A stretch of DNA of 64,000 bases, taken from assembly GCF_964063345.1 (NCBI RefSeq), contig NZ_OZ061318.1, forward strand, positions 1,054,001 to 1,118,000, written 5' to 3'. A program made the translations under genes and the position numbers. Positions 7,791 through 16,818 of the stretch are shown piece after piece. The stretch comes from Pseudomonas lini. GTDB taxonomy: Bacteria > Pseudomonadota > Gammaproteobacteria > Pseudomonadales > Pseudomonadaceae. How positions within the stretch are numbered: the first letter of the stretch is position 1; each line of letters opens with the position of its first letter. Under the pieces are notes generated by a model, which searched no databases, had not been told where the DNA came from, and saw only the letters and a program-made list of their open reading frames with translations.

Positions 7791-9149
7791 ATGGCCTACA
7801 TAACCCGCCGTGGACCCGTCTATTACCTGAATCTCAGGCTACCCGAGCATCTCTTCCCGAGGTGTCACACCTTGCGTTTGAGCCTGAAAATTCGGCACCG
7901 ACAGAGCGCCTTGTTCCTCGCCAGCTCACTAGCTCAGCAGGTGCATAGCCACCTATCCGAACACCCTCTGACAGACCTTCTGACGTTGCGTAAGCTTTGC
8001 ACTGAATGGCGAGATACATGCCCTGCCCCGAACTCAATGCATCGATCACACCAGCCCATAGCCAAGCCTGCGGAATCAGTCGCTAATGGTCCCGCACTGT
8101 CTACTCTGTCGAAACTCTATATAGATGAGGGAAAGCGTGGCGGTACGTGGCGAACCGTCAGTACCTTCGAGGTGGAACGCGCCCTACGCGATTTGTTCGA
8201 GCTAATGGGTGACATGCCAGTTGAAGCCTTCGACGCTCGACAAGCCCGACTACTGAAAGAAAGACTGTGCCGATGCCCCCAGTACTTCGGCCTACGCCCT
8301 GAATTCAAAGGAAAAACCTTGAAGCAGGTGGTGGAATCTGGCGGTACCTACAAGACCATCACAGCAGTAACGGTGAACAACCGGCTACGCAAACTCTCTG
8401 CCTTTCTCAACTGGTGCAAGTCCAACAGTTACATCACGGACAACCCAATGGCTGGACTCAAGATGATGACTGGTGCATCCAAGGAAGCCCGTTTGTCATT
8501 CGACACTGGCGACCTACGCACACTCCTAGACCTGATCGTCCTCCAGGCTGAAGCACAGAAGCATCCATGGCGTTACTGGTTGCCATTGCTGGGCAGATGC
8601 ACAGGTGCACGACTCGAAGAGCTTTGCCAACTGCGCGTGCATGACTTCATCGAACAACAAGGAATCCAGTGCCTACGGATCGACGACAGCCATAAAGGCC
8701 AGAACCTCAAGAACGCAAGCAGTCGCCGCTTACTCCCCATCCACCCCGCCCTGATTGAACTCGGTCTGCTACAACATGTGGAGAAGGCCAGGAACAGCGG
8801 AGTTGATCGGCTATTCCCAGAACTTGAACCCGTACGGGGAAAGCTAGGTCATGCACCGTCGAAGTGGTTCGGACGTTACAAGATGAAACGCGGAATCACC
8901 GATCCCAAGAAAACCTTCCATAGCTTTCGGCACACGTTGATTGATGATCTCCGGGATGCAGGGGTCCAGGACTCGCTAATCAAACGTATTGCGGGACACG
9001 AGGACGGCGCAGTGACATTCAGCATCTACGGCAGTCGCAGCCCATTGAGGGCTATGGTGGACGCACTGCGACACATTGAATTGACACCTCAAGCCCAAGT
9101 AGCCGAGCTAGGCCATCCAAATATCCATGGGTACGGAGACCAGCGATGA
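7791..9149 (+). CDS. int: Tyrosine-type site-specific integrase
   Basis: A 452-residue recombinase. The N-terminus MAYITRRGPVYYLNLRLPEHLF is the short beta domain of phage-like integrases in Pseudomonas islands. A core-binding SAM-like domain spans about 100-215 and the catalytic domain follows. The catalytic set is readable: Arg in GARLEELCQLRVHDF, the HSFRHTLIDDLRDAG box, IKRIAGHEDG and a Tyr in TFSIYGSR. The ATG at 7791 is preferred to the GTG 9 bp upstream because it begins the conserved MAYITRRG. It lies beside the left attachment repeat and most likely catalyses integration into ffs. Its stop overlaps the start of an integrase relic by ATGA. Confidence 0.93.
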   Translation: MAYITRRGPVYYLNLRLPEHLFPRCHTLRLSLKIRHRQSALFLASSLAQQVHSHLSEHPLTDLLTLRKLCTEWRDTCPAPNSMHRSHQPIAKPAESVANGPALSTLSKLYIDEGKRGGTWRTVSTFEVERALRDLFELMGDMPVEAFDARQARLLKERLCRCPQYFGLRPEFKGKTLKQVVESGGTYKTITAVTVNNRLRKLSAFLNWCKSNSYITDNPMAGLKMMTGASKEARLSFDTGDLRTLLDLIVLQAEAQKHPWRYWLPLLGRCTGARLEELCQLRVHDFIEQQGIQCLRIDDSHKGQNLKNASSRRLLPIHPALIELGLLQHVEKARNSGVDRLFPELEPVRGKLGHAPSKWFGRYKMKRGITDPKKTFHSFRHTLIDDLRDAGVQDSLIKRIAGHEDGAVTFSIYGSRSPLRAMVDALRHIELTPQAQVAELGHPNIHGYGDQR

Positions 9150-9436
9150 ATGACATCCGCTTGCTAGCTGACATCATCGCCCGGCTTAAAAAACTAATAG
9201 GCACTAGCCGCTACTGCTCACTAGGTTGCCTTGAGGATCGTTCAGCAGGGTTCGCTTGTCGTTGCAGACATACCTTCAAGACCACAGCCAGACAGGTTTG
9301 AATCCCCAAAGAGGTCGGCGATTGGATCACCGGTCACGCACACTCGAATGAAGGCGACCGCTATGGGGTGAACCCTTTGTACAGAATGGTAGAGGAAATA
9401 CAGAGCTTCCGAGAATTACGAAGTCTGCTGGACTAA
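9146..9436 (+). pseudogene. Relic of a second integrase (C-terminal end)
   Basis: A single reading frame of 96 codons broken by one TGA at 9299-9301. The text around it reads CRHTFKTTARQV-stop-IPKEVGDWITGHAHSNEGDRYGVNPLYRMVEEIQSFRELRSLL. RHTF, the GH dipeptide and the downstream Tyr are the end of a tyrosine recombinase catalytic domain that is not a copy of the gene before it. A GGA to TGA change would explain the stop. The frame begins at an ATG overlapping the integrase stop, which may be chance. It is best seen as debris of an earlier integrase at this attachment site. Confidence 0.75.
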
Positions 9437-9455
9437 TCCCTGGCGAATAAAGAAA

Positions 9456-9493
9456 GGGTGCCTGTGGAACTTTACAACCCTACGAAGGCACCC
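9456..9493 (+). terminator. Hairpin after the integrase region
   Basis: GGGTGCCT and AGGCACCC form an 8-bp stem with a 22-nt loop, followed by AAAA on the plus strand and preceded by AAA. It may end integrase transcription, but the long loop and lack of a T run make this tentative. Confidence 0.45.
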
Positions 9494-9778
9494 AAAACAG
9501 TTACATCAAATTAAAAACACAGAACCAACACCACCCCACAATACCAACAAAACAGCGACTATAACGATTCAATCAAATTACTACTTGGCACGAACAAAAA
9601 CACATTAGTTATCATTATCTGGCAACACTCTTACTAAGTATAAAATTTTCATCGATTGTGTTTAGGATCTTACAAAGTCGGTGTACTATGGGCTCATCAA
9701 CAACGCCCACCAACTGAAAACGATGAAAAATCATCGCATTCTTCGGGCAAACTCAGCCTAAAAAAGGTACATACCGTT

Positions 9779-11344
9779 ATGAGCAGCATCATCCATACAG
9801 CCCTAGCAGCCCCAGGTGCGGGCAAAACGCAAACCATGATCGAGAAACTTCCTAACTACATCAAACAAGGCGAGAGAGTGATTATCGCGCTTCCGACTCG
9901 CCGACTGAACGGAGAAATCCTTTCTCGCATGAAGGATTTAAATTTGAACCCAAAAGTCATCAATAGCGATGAAATCCACAACAAGTCCGTATCCAAATCC
10001 ATCGAAGGCACCCTTCGAAACGGAAATGAAAACTTGATCCTGGTAACACATGAGGGATTGAAACTGACCAACCCTGAGTTACTTCAAGGGTGGATTTTGA
10101 TTATTGATGAAACTCCTGCCCCACTGAAGCTTCACCACGATACTCTGGGAGTTCTTGAAGCTCAGCAAGTTTTCCGCATGACTGACATCAACGATAATTT
10201 TTTGACCATCAAACCTGGCATGATTACGGAGATGAAGCAGCGAGTTACCACTTACAAGGCATCTAAAAAGGATCAAAGCAAAGCATCCACCCTCTCCGGG
10301 CTTGAGCACAAGTTATTTGAAGCCTTGCTGAGCGAACAAATCATCTATATTGAAGAAGGGCTTAAGAAAGGCAAGGTGGTCTTTCACTTTCACACAATTA
10401 TTGAAAGTAATATTTACTCACATATCAAACACGCCAAAGAAACCCATATTTTGTCGGCAACTATGGAAGGCGGCCTGTTCGACTTGTTCTCGAAGAAGCT
10501 TGGATTTCAGTACAAACCTTCACCATTCACTCCTGCAACATTTGAGTACAACTGCGAGATTACTATCTTCCCAATGATGGATGGCATGTGGTCAAAGACC
10601 CAGGCGCTGAAAAATGAAAGTGGCGACCATTACTGGTTTCACTTGGCCATGCGCGATTGCCAGATGATCGATCGTGTCCTGGCAAACGCAATCAATAACA
10701 CACCTGAAGAAGACTTCCTGGTGATTTCTAATAGCTGGGCCGACTTTGGCCCCCACTACGATATCCCCAACAAAAAAAGCGGTATCGATTACAGTACAAT
10801 TGACTGCCGCGGCTTGAATACTTACAAAGGTAAAACCGCAGCTAGCCTGCTATTCAGTGGTCGACCTTCACCTAATGATCAAAAGAGCTTTCAGATTCTT
10901 TCTGAGAAACACGGGATCAGCCGAAGCGACCTTATCAATGCATGGATTGTAACGAACAAATTAGACGCCAGTCTTCAAGCTGCAACCAGGACTGCAGTTC
11001 GGGACAGGGAAAACAAGAAACCTGTTTTCCTGTACGTGCAGGACCTTCAGGTAGCCGAGTACCTGAAAAAGACGCATATGAAAAATGCAATCATTAATAC
11101 AAGTTTGGCACTGACACCCCCTAAACAACGGGACAATCGGTGCGCTGTCACAGCGGATGAAAAAAACAAAGTAGCTAATTTCATCAAAATTTCCTTTGAA
11201 AAAGGAATGCGGCGCCTAGACATTAACAGAGCATTGATCGAACTGTGGGAAGTCTCCGAGACCACCGCACGTAGATGGACTAGAAACATCCTTCAAGGGG
11301 TTAATCCGAAATCCGTTGAAGGGCTCGAAGAGTTTTTTGTCTAA
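9779..11344 (+). CDS. SF2-helicase-like ATPase with C-terminal helix-turn-helix
   Basis: A 521-residue protein with Walker A APGAGKT (11-17), a DE box IIDET (108-112), a motif III-like SAT (226-228) and a motif VI-like QAATRTAVRDR (about 400-410). These fit a superfamily 2 helicase of the kind found on mobile elements. The C-terminus (about 475-505, MRRLDINRALIELWEVSETTARRWTRN) resembles a helix-turn-helix. The ATG at 9779 is preferred to a TTG at 9656, since the fold begins at MSSIIHTALAAPGAGKT. It is flanked by non-coding DNA and stands alone. It may serve element replication or defence; the sequence does not decide. GC content is lower than in the core. Confidence 0.72.
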   Translation: MSSIIHTALAAPGAGKTQTMIEKLPNYIKQGERVIIALPTRRLNGEILSRMKDLNLNPKVINSDEIHNKSVSKSIEGTLRNGNENLILVTHEGLKLTNPELLQGWILIIDETPAPLKLHHDTLGVLEAQQVFRMTDINDNFLTIKPGMITEMKQRVTTYKASKKDQSKASTLSGLEHKLFEALLSEQIIYIEEGLKKGKVVFHFHTIIESNIYSHIKHAKETHILSATMEGGLFDLFSKKLGFQYKPSPFTPATFEYNCEITIFPMMDGMWSKTQALKNESGDHYWFHLAMRDCQMIDRVLANAINNTPEEDFLVISNSWADFGPHYDIPNKKSGIDYSTIDCRGLNTYKGKTAASLLFSGRPSPNDQKSFQILSEKHGISRSDLINAWIVTNKLDASLQAATRTAVRDRENKKPVFLYVQDLQVAEYLKKTHMKNAIINTSLALTPPKQRDNRCAVTADEKNKVANFIKISFEKGMRRLDINRALIELWEVSETTARRWTRNILQGVNPKSVEGLEEFFV

Positions 11345-11352
11345 ATAGATAT

Positions 11353-11372
11353 AGCCCCGCTTCGACGGGGCT
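11353..11372 (+). terminator. Hairpin after the helicase-like gene
   Basis: A 7-bp stem AGCCCCG / CGGGGCT begins 8 bp after the stop codon. There is no T run behind it, so it may be a terminator that depends on other factors or a transcript end stabiliser. Confidence 0.5.
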
Positions 11373-12687
11373 GTCAATCTACATTGCAAAACCGATCATA
11401 TCCCTAAGAGTATTCCTTAGAGATGTGACCGTTTTCGAACTGTTCAAGCTCATTCTAGAACCAGAGCAGCTATTCTAATCATAGAAAAATCAGAATGCAC
11501 GCAGGGCATTCTAACGCGAAGCGTTGTGAAACACACCATTTGAACCGTACAACACATCTAGGCTTCAAAGATACTAGTACAATCAATTCTCAGCCTTCGA
11601 CTTTCAAATACTGCTAGCAACACTAAAAATTTTAATTATATCAAGCCTTAAAGTGACAATCGGTTCATGTGGGTTCACCCACGCCCTACGTGCGTACTCG
11701 CACGCTCGTGACTTATAATTAACCGAATAGAATTCCATCGACTTACTATACGTTTTTTAACGGTATAGCCATCCGATAAACAAATCCGTTCTAGACGCCG
11801 ACGGCGCTCTTTCGGATGTTTCTACGGCCGTCATGGAATTCAAAAAACTTAGATGTAGCTTGAGCATAATCGTACCCATGCAAGCACCACCGCTTTAAAA
11901 TTACCCCTTCAAAGTGTTTAGATTGGAGTAAGCCATGCTGTAAAATTGAATGTATACCACCCTCAAAAATGCGGAACTTCTGGTTTTCCGCTAGGGTGGT
12001 CGCATCCGTAGTAGATGATTTTATAAAATTCAAAAACGCTATTTCTCCGTGCCTCTCCTTCGGCTTAATCAAGCTCGACTTGCAAACACCGAAACACCCC
12101 AAAGCCCGCGTATTGTCGTGCGTTAGTTGCATCCGGCGGGAGAGATACTTAATACTATTTTGCATCAACTACAATACAATTGAATACCGCACTGTACGAG
12201 CTCGTAGTTATTATATTTCAAGGCGGCCTTTAACGCACCCAACCAGGCAACATATTATAGACAAACAATCTATCATATTAAATAAATATATAACCCCAGG
12301 ATCAGCTTATGGAAGTTCCAGTCAAGGGTGATCCTTCACACCCGCCAATAACCAACACTAAAAGAGTACCAAAACACCCATGAAATCAACATACCCTTCA
12401 ATGATCATCTACTCAATTACCGGCGGAATGATCTTATTCAATGCTTTGCGTTATCTATCATTCATTTGAGCCGATCAAGAAACAAACCTTCATCGATAGC
12501 CGTATTCAAGATACACAAAATTGAATGTACGCTGAATGGCAGGCAAATAAGCCACCTCCATTGTCCGCATTGGTTTGGATAGATAGACATAACTGACAGC
12601 AATCATAAATATTAATACGGTCACTTGTTACTTCGTCAAGTGCCACCTACAACTAACGAGCCTTTTGGCAATACAGACAGAAAAATT
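11373..12687. other. AT-rich island stretch with no convincing gene
   Basis: About 1.3 kb between the helicase-like gene and a small ORF. Frames at 11791-12168 (minus, 125 codons) and 11969-12331 (plus, 120 codons) overlap each other. Neither has a good ribosome site, a recognisable motif or a sensible composition. The stretch looks like decayed or regulatory DNA. A short GC-rich tract at 11670-11710 can form small hairpins. Confidence 0.45.
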
Positions 12688-12912
12688 ATGAACCAAGTAT
12701 ACGTAGAACCTCACCCTTCAGCTCGCCTTGAATCTGCTCCAATAACTTGCTACGTGCTGCTGCATGGCAATGGCCAATTTGTTACCAACTTGCGCTATAG
12801 AACCGAGAAAGAGGCCGTTGATGCGGCTCGGAAACTCGGCTTAACTCCATGGGTTGCTCGGGTCCGAATTACGAATAGACGCAATCCTGAACACTGGCGA
12901 TTTGCTGAATGA
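12688..12912 (+). CDS. Small hypothetical protein
   Basis: A 74-residue protein, MNQVYVEPHPSARLESAPITCYVLLHGNGQFVTNLRYRTEKEAVDAARKLGLTPWVARVRITNRRNPEHWRFAE. It reads as a compact alpha/beta domain with a basic end (RVRITNRRNPEHWR) and no signal peptide or membrane helix. The ATG at 12688 is preferred to an upstream in-frame start because the compact domain begins near it. No function can be assigned. It is isolated, with non-coding DNA on both sides. Confidence 0.5.
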   Translation: MNQVYVEPHPSARLESAPITCYVLLHGNGQFVTNLRYRTEKEAVDAARKLGLTPWVARVRITNRRNPEHWRFAE

Positions 12913-13237
12913 ATGAGCATCAATGACCTTGCCTCCACGTGGGGCTGAGGTCCATCAAATTGGATAATCCACAAATTTGCCAATTCCTCTCTCACGAGGT
13001 GATGAGAATCGTAAGCGGCTAACCCTACTTGCATGCCCTCTTCACCAGATGGTCAACGATTGCGGCTAGCACCAACAAACGACCGTTAAACGGTACTGTT
13101 CATCGGACCCTGTATTGGCATCATACAATAGAGCTGATCAGTTGGTGATGCCTTGACATCATGATACTACGTTAAATTAGCCCTTCAAGGCGTGGCTCGA
13201 TAGAAACGACCCCATCGGTCCAATGCCACTCGATCCT
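12913..13237. other. 325-bp stretch with no gene seen
   Basis: Lies between the small plus-strand ORF and the end of the minus-strand Rad50-like gene. I see no conserved coding frame and no clear terminator. A 13-base match to the 5' end of ffs at 13209-13221 is judged accidental. Confidence 0.4.
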
Positions 13238-14848
13238 CTAAGGGAACAACCTGATATTAAACTCACTAAGTAGTTGCTTAAACGCAGCGCTATATTTCGG
13301 CTCAAGTATCGCCGAGTCTCTATGAGGACTGTAGTCGATCGGATTAACATTGTCTGTTCGCTTATATTTCTCCCTAATATATTCTTCTGACTTTAACGTT
13401 GAGGTTAGTATTACTTGGTTCTCTATTTCACTTAAGAGCTTGAGCATCACCTCTTCTTTTGCAGTTGATATTTCACCATCTCTGAATGAATCGATTACAA
13501 TAGGAAATGGATGATTCAAATAATCCCTAAGGGCCAACGCCTTGCAAAAATAGAATTCCTGCCCTTCGCTTCCAGAATATGTTTCGTCTTTTCTTGTGAA
13601 TAATGAACTGAATTCCAACCTACCATTTTTGTCGATCTCGTGATAATAATAACTAATTCTACTCAGTATTTCAGAGATCGCTTGTAGCTGTCTTTCTCTT
13701 TCCCTCTCACTAACAGCCGTTCCACGCTCCAATAGCTGCGTAAATGCCCCAATCTCTGCCAAAAGCTTGGCTATTTCCTCATCAAATTTTTTCGCCTCCC
13801 CCAACCCCTCGCTAAACAAAATAAATTCACGAAAGGAAGGTGGTGATTTGTTTATCTCTTGCGTCAACTGGCTTTGTATTGACTCGACTTGCATACCTAG
13901 GTCGTAGATGGTTTTTTTCTTGAATGCAATGCTATTATTGATAGAACCCATAATAGAGTCTTTAACCGATTTATTGCTCACCTCAAACTCTAAATCTTTA
14001 CTCTTATATATTACTCGTTCGCTTCCGCAATCCGCACAGACAACAAGCCCCTCTTCAAGATTTCTGTTCAAGGAATTTAGTTCGGCTATCAAGCTCTCAA
14101 GTTTTTGCGCCCGATTTAGCTCCCTTGTTCTTTGTTTCTGCAACTTTGTTAAATCCGCATATATCTCAACCAAATACTTCTTACGTTCTTCGAAAGAATT
14201 GCTTCCTGAGCCGGACAATGCGATAGCACCAATTTCTGGATCAACCTTTATTTTTTTGGAACTTCTTTTAAGCATTACAACTCTTTGGCGCTTGATTTTT
14301 ATTTGATCCTTTATACGTTCTAGATCGCTTGCCGTGAGAATTTGCTGTGCTGGCTCCCCCATTGCGAATAGCATGCTGACAAAGTCATCATTTTTATAAA
14401 AGCCCTTATTAAAGATACTTGACGTATCTCGCTTATCTTGGCCTATGAAAAATATTTCATAAAACAATGCTGGATCAACTAGCCGATCACGTCCATCTTT
14501 CAGCATCCGCGGCAGTCGATATATATTTTCATCAAAAAAATATTTCAACTCTGACACTGAGTTACATATTTGCATTCCGCGGGACGTCTTAATTATAAAA
14601 GAACTATTCCTCCTCACTATCTCGAAAGTATTATTTTCGACGGTGAACTGTACGTAAAAATGGTACTTTTTGTATTCAAACCCTGCTGGAAAAATCGGCT
14701 CATTTCCGAGGCAATACATCAGACCTTGTACGACCAGGGTCTTTCCCTTGTTATTTTCGTCGCTGTATATGATATTGATGCGTTCTTCAAGTCGAGACTC
14801 AATAAAAGCTTCAGAGGTATTTCCAAACGCTATTTTTTTAATTCTCAT
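13238..14848 (-). CDS. Short SMC/Rad50-like ATPase with CxxC hook
   Basis: A 536-residue ABC-type ATPase. It has an N-terminal P-loop YSDENNKGKT (28-37), a coiled coil, a CADC pair at 271 and 274 in the position of a Rad50 zinc hook, a second coiled coil, a signature SGSEGQ (425-430) and a Walker B PIVIDSF (about 449-455). It is far shorter than true Rad50 or SMC. Comparable ATPases drive Lamassu and ABC-three-component defence systems by sensing DNA ends. Its start overlaps the 3' end of the upstream nuclease-like gene by 11 bp, so the two are translationally coupled; an ATG 12 bp earlier is possible. Very AT-rich DNA points to recent transfer. Confidence 0.8.
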   Translation of the reverse strand: MRIKKIAFGNTSEAFIESRLEERINIIYSDENNKGKTLVVQGLMYCLGNEPIFPAGFEYKKYHFYVQFTVENNTFEIVRRNSSFIIKTSRGMQICNSVSELKYFFDENIYRLPRMLKDGRDRLVDPALFYEIFFIGQDKRDTSSIFNKGFYKNDDFVSMLFAMGEPAQQILTASDLERIKDQIKIKRQRVVMLKRSSKKIKVDPEIGAIALSGSGSNSFEERKKYLVEIYADLTKLQKQRTRELNRAQKLESLIAELNSLNRNLEEGLVVCADCGSERVIYKSKDLEFEVSNKSVKDSIMGSINNSIAFKKKTIYDLGMQVESIQSQLTQEINKSPPSFREFILFSEGLGEAKKFDEEIAKLLAEIGAFTQLLERGTAVSERERERQLQAISEILSRISYYYHEIDKNGRLEFSSLFTRKDETYSGSEGQEFYFCKALALRDYLNHPFPIVIDSFRDGEISTAKEEVMLKLLSEIENQVILTSTLKSEEYIREKYKRTDNVNPIDYSPHRDSAILEPKYSAAFKQLLSEFNIRLFP

Positions 14849-15866
14849 TTTTGAGACCATCTTTAATAAGTGCAGAGAGAAACAGTATGCCGTCTCTATC
14901 TAAAACTGTTAATTTTTGTATTATCACTATGCTAATACTGTTGTAAATTGCGACCAGGGAAACTTTGGGGTTTTTTTCGATTGAATTCATTATATGTTCA
15001 AGAATCTTCCAGAATTCCTTTTTGGAGTTCTTGTTAAAAAACGCCTTACTTATACTAGCCTGACAGTCCTGGACTAGATCATGCAAATCTTCAGTATCAA
15101 AACCTCTAGATACTGCCTCCGCATAGAATTCAAACGGAAATCCCTTTTGTGAAAAAAGGTCAACACCGACAAGCCTATTCACAAGCAACATATGAATCTC
15201 TTTCTTCTCGATATGCCTATTAAAACCAAGCACATCCAGAGGCTTTGAGATACTTAAACCTTCTATACATGAAAGCTTCTTAATTACTTGCTGATTTCTA
15301 ATTTCGTTAAATATCTCCTCATAAAAAGAATCAGGCTTCTTATCCTTGCCATTAAATTCCAGGACGCTTTTTACGTACTTGGCGGAAGGCTCTCTATCCT
15401 CCACAAAGACAACACCACTGAGAAAACTATCGATTGTTTTTTTGACTACAGGAATTCCAAGCCGGGCTAGTTCATTAGATAAACCAATCTCTATTTTTTT
15501 CTTTTCTACTTCTTTAAAATTGTCTAATGTGTAGTGATAGCCCACATCACTATTCAGATAGGATGCTTTCAATGGAGGCATGAAAAAAATGTATTCATGG
15601 AACACAAATACCGAACTGTGATTACTGTAAAGTGTATATAGGTATTTCCCGATTTTCTGGGGTGTTAAATTAGCTTCTCCCTTCGACTGTACATCCCACA
15701 GCTTTGCACCACTGTCACTGAGCCCGGTGATATCATTGAAGCAGTCTATTGCCAATATTGAAATCTTTTCCCTGTCTGCACGCAGACCGATTAGATAGAG
15801 AAGGGATTTTGTTTCGTACTGCGAGGCCTTACTATTATTTCGCTCAGTATTCTTAAAGACATACAT
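14838..15866 (-). CDS. PD-(D/E)XK-like protein, putative effector of the Rad50-like pair
   Basis: A 342-residue protein. Residues 35-65 read KISILAIDCFNDITGLSDSGAKLWDVQSKG, which has the Asp...Asp-x-Gln-x-Lys pattern of DUF4297/Cap4-type PD-(D/E)XK nucleases, with D41 or D45 and Q60/K62 as candidate catalytic residues. The remaining part is mostly helical and unrecognised. The ATG at 15866 is chosen because AGGGAG stands just upstream. It is the first gene of a two-gene unit with the Rad50-like ATPase. By analogy with Lamassu, the ATPase would sense foreign DNA and release this effector to cut. Nuclease assignment rests on a short motif and is tentative. Confidence 0.65.
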   Translation of the reverse strand: MYVFKNTERNNSKASQYETKSLLYLIGLRADREKISILAIDCFNDITGLSDSGAKLWDVQSKGEANLTPQKIGKYLYTLYSNHSSVFVFHEYIFFMPPLKASYLNSDVGYHYTLDNFKEVEKKKIEIGLSNELARLGIPVVKKTIDSFLSGVVFVEDREPSAKYVKSVLEFNGKDKKPDSFYEEIFNEIRNQQVIKKLSCIEGLSISKPLDVLGFNRHIEKKEIHMLLVNRLVGVDLFSQKGFPFEFYAEAVSRGFDTEDLHDLVQDCQASISKAFFNKNSKKEFWKILEHIMNSIEKNPKVSLVAIYNSISIVIIQKLTVLDRDGILFLSALIKDGLKNEN

Positions 15867-15982
15867 ATACTTCTCCCTAAACTCACACCACAAGCAAAGA
15901 CAATAAACTGTTAAATTTTTGCTTATGTATCGATTTGAGGTATGTGCATTTCAAGAAGAACCCCTATGTCTTATTGGGAGAT

Positions 15983-16267
15983 TTATTTTGGTAGTTTATT
16001 TTTCTTGATCACTGTTATTCCACCTTCACTAGTCACAGCTTTCATCCATTGCTGTGTATAGTCGTACATGCTTTTGCCACTACATTTGCCGACGCTGGTA
16101 CGTGGCCGGTTTCCACCAGTTGCGGGCATACATAGAAGATTCACGCGTTCTAGTCGCTCATTGCGAGCTACTATGTCGTCATCCACGTCCGCATCCATGC
16201 ATAGGTTGCTTAACCTTTCGCCAGCTTCGTGCATGTCCATTCTTGACACTGTCATTTCAATATCCAC
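15983..16267 (-). CDS. Small hypothetical protein upstream of the nuclease/Rad50 pair
   Basis: A 94-codon frame (GTG at 16267, or ATG at 16255) on the same strand as the nuclease-like gene, ending 116 bp before it. The sequence is acidic at the front (MDADVDDDIVARNERLERVN) and basic at the end (AVTSEGGITVIKKNKLPK). I recognise no family. Codon choice looks like that of neighbouring island genes, which gives modest support. It could be a regulator or third component of the pair, or an unrelated fragment. Confidence 0.4.
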   Translation of the reverse strand: MDIEMTVSRMDMHEAGERLSNLCMDADVDDDIVARNERLERVNLLCMPATGGNRPRTSVGKCSGKSMYDYTQQWMKAVTSEGGITVIKKNKLPK

Positions 16268-16453
16268 TTGATTCCATGTGTTCGGACGTACCAGCGTCTA
16301 GCTACTTCCCGAATTATCGCCATCCCGAGTTTTTACTTGGCAAATTCAATACAGCCATTGCCATTACGATGCCACTATACCGTGGCTGACCAGAAAACCA
16401 ATCCGCTCTGTAAGAAACTATTGATGAGTCGCAAAAGAAGGACACTCGACACG

Positions 16454-16482
16454 GGCAGATAGGCAGATAGGCAGATAGGCAG
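16454..16482 (+). repeat. GGCAGATA tandem repeat, 3.6 copies
   Basis: GGCAGATA is repeated three times and followed by GGCAG, directly before a strong hairpin. Octamer repeats like this can change length by slippage. No coding frame depends on it. Confidence 0.85.
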
Positions 16483-16507
16483 CGCCTCAAGCATAGGCTT
16501 GAGGCGC
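16482..16507. terminator. Strong hairpin beside the tandem repeat
   Basis: A perfect 10-bp stem GCGCCTCAAG / CTTGAGGCGC with a 6-nt loop. No T run follows on either strand, so a terminator role is uncertain; it may be a processing site or an old gene end. Confidence 0.5.
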
Positions 16508-16818
16508 GGAGACCTTGACCAGTTAATCGACACCACTCCCCCATCCGGCAACACCAAGACACCAATCCGCTATCGGCAGGCCCGCAACACATCGCTGTGT
16601 CACATCGAGTGAAACCCGTTCCGGTCCCCAGCCACGCATTTAGATCGGCCATGGGTATGACTATCTCTGGATAAATCTTGATGATCCGACGATCAAAAGA
16701 CTCTAGGTGTTCGGTAGTCCGACGCTGCACCCAAACCGGCTATCAAAATACCTATGGATGAAAGCTTTACGATCGATTATCATAGGTCTATTGAATAAAT
16801 GACTAAAGGATAGTCCTC
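16508..16818. other. 310-bp stretch upstream of the serine recombinase
   Basis: No gene is supported here. The right end, AT-rich (16740-16810), should hold the promoter of the recombinase; AAAGGA at 16804-16809 is its ribosome site. Confidence 0.4.

Noticed and set aside
9656..9778. TTG start giving a 41-residue longer helicase-like protein
   Set aside because: The extension is not helicase-like, and a TTG without a ribosome site is weaker than the ATG at 9779.
11791..12331. Overlapping frames of 125 and 120 codons on opposite strands
   Set aside because: Neither has a ribosome site or family-like content, and each is explained by a stretch with few stops.
13209..13221. 13-base match to the 5' end of ffs inside the island
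   Set aside because: Too short and not followed by further ffs text. With about 100 possible 13-mers in ffs and 64 kb to search, a chance match is not surprising.
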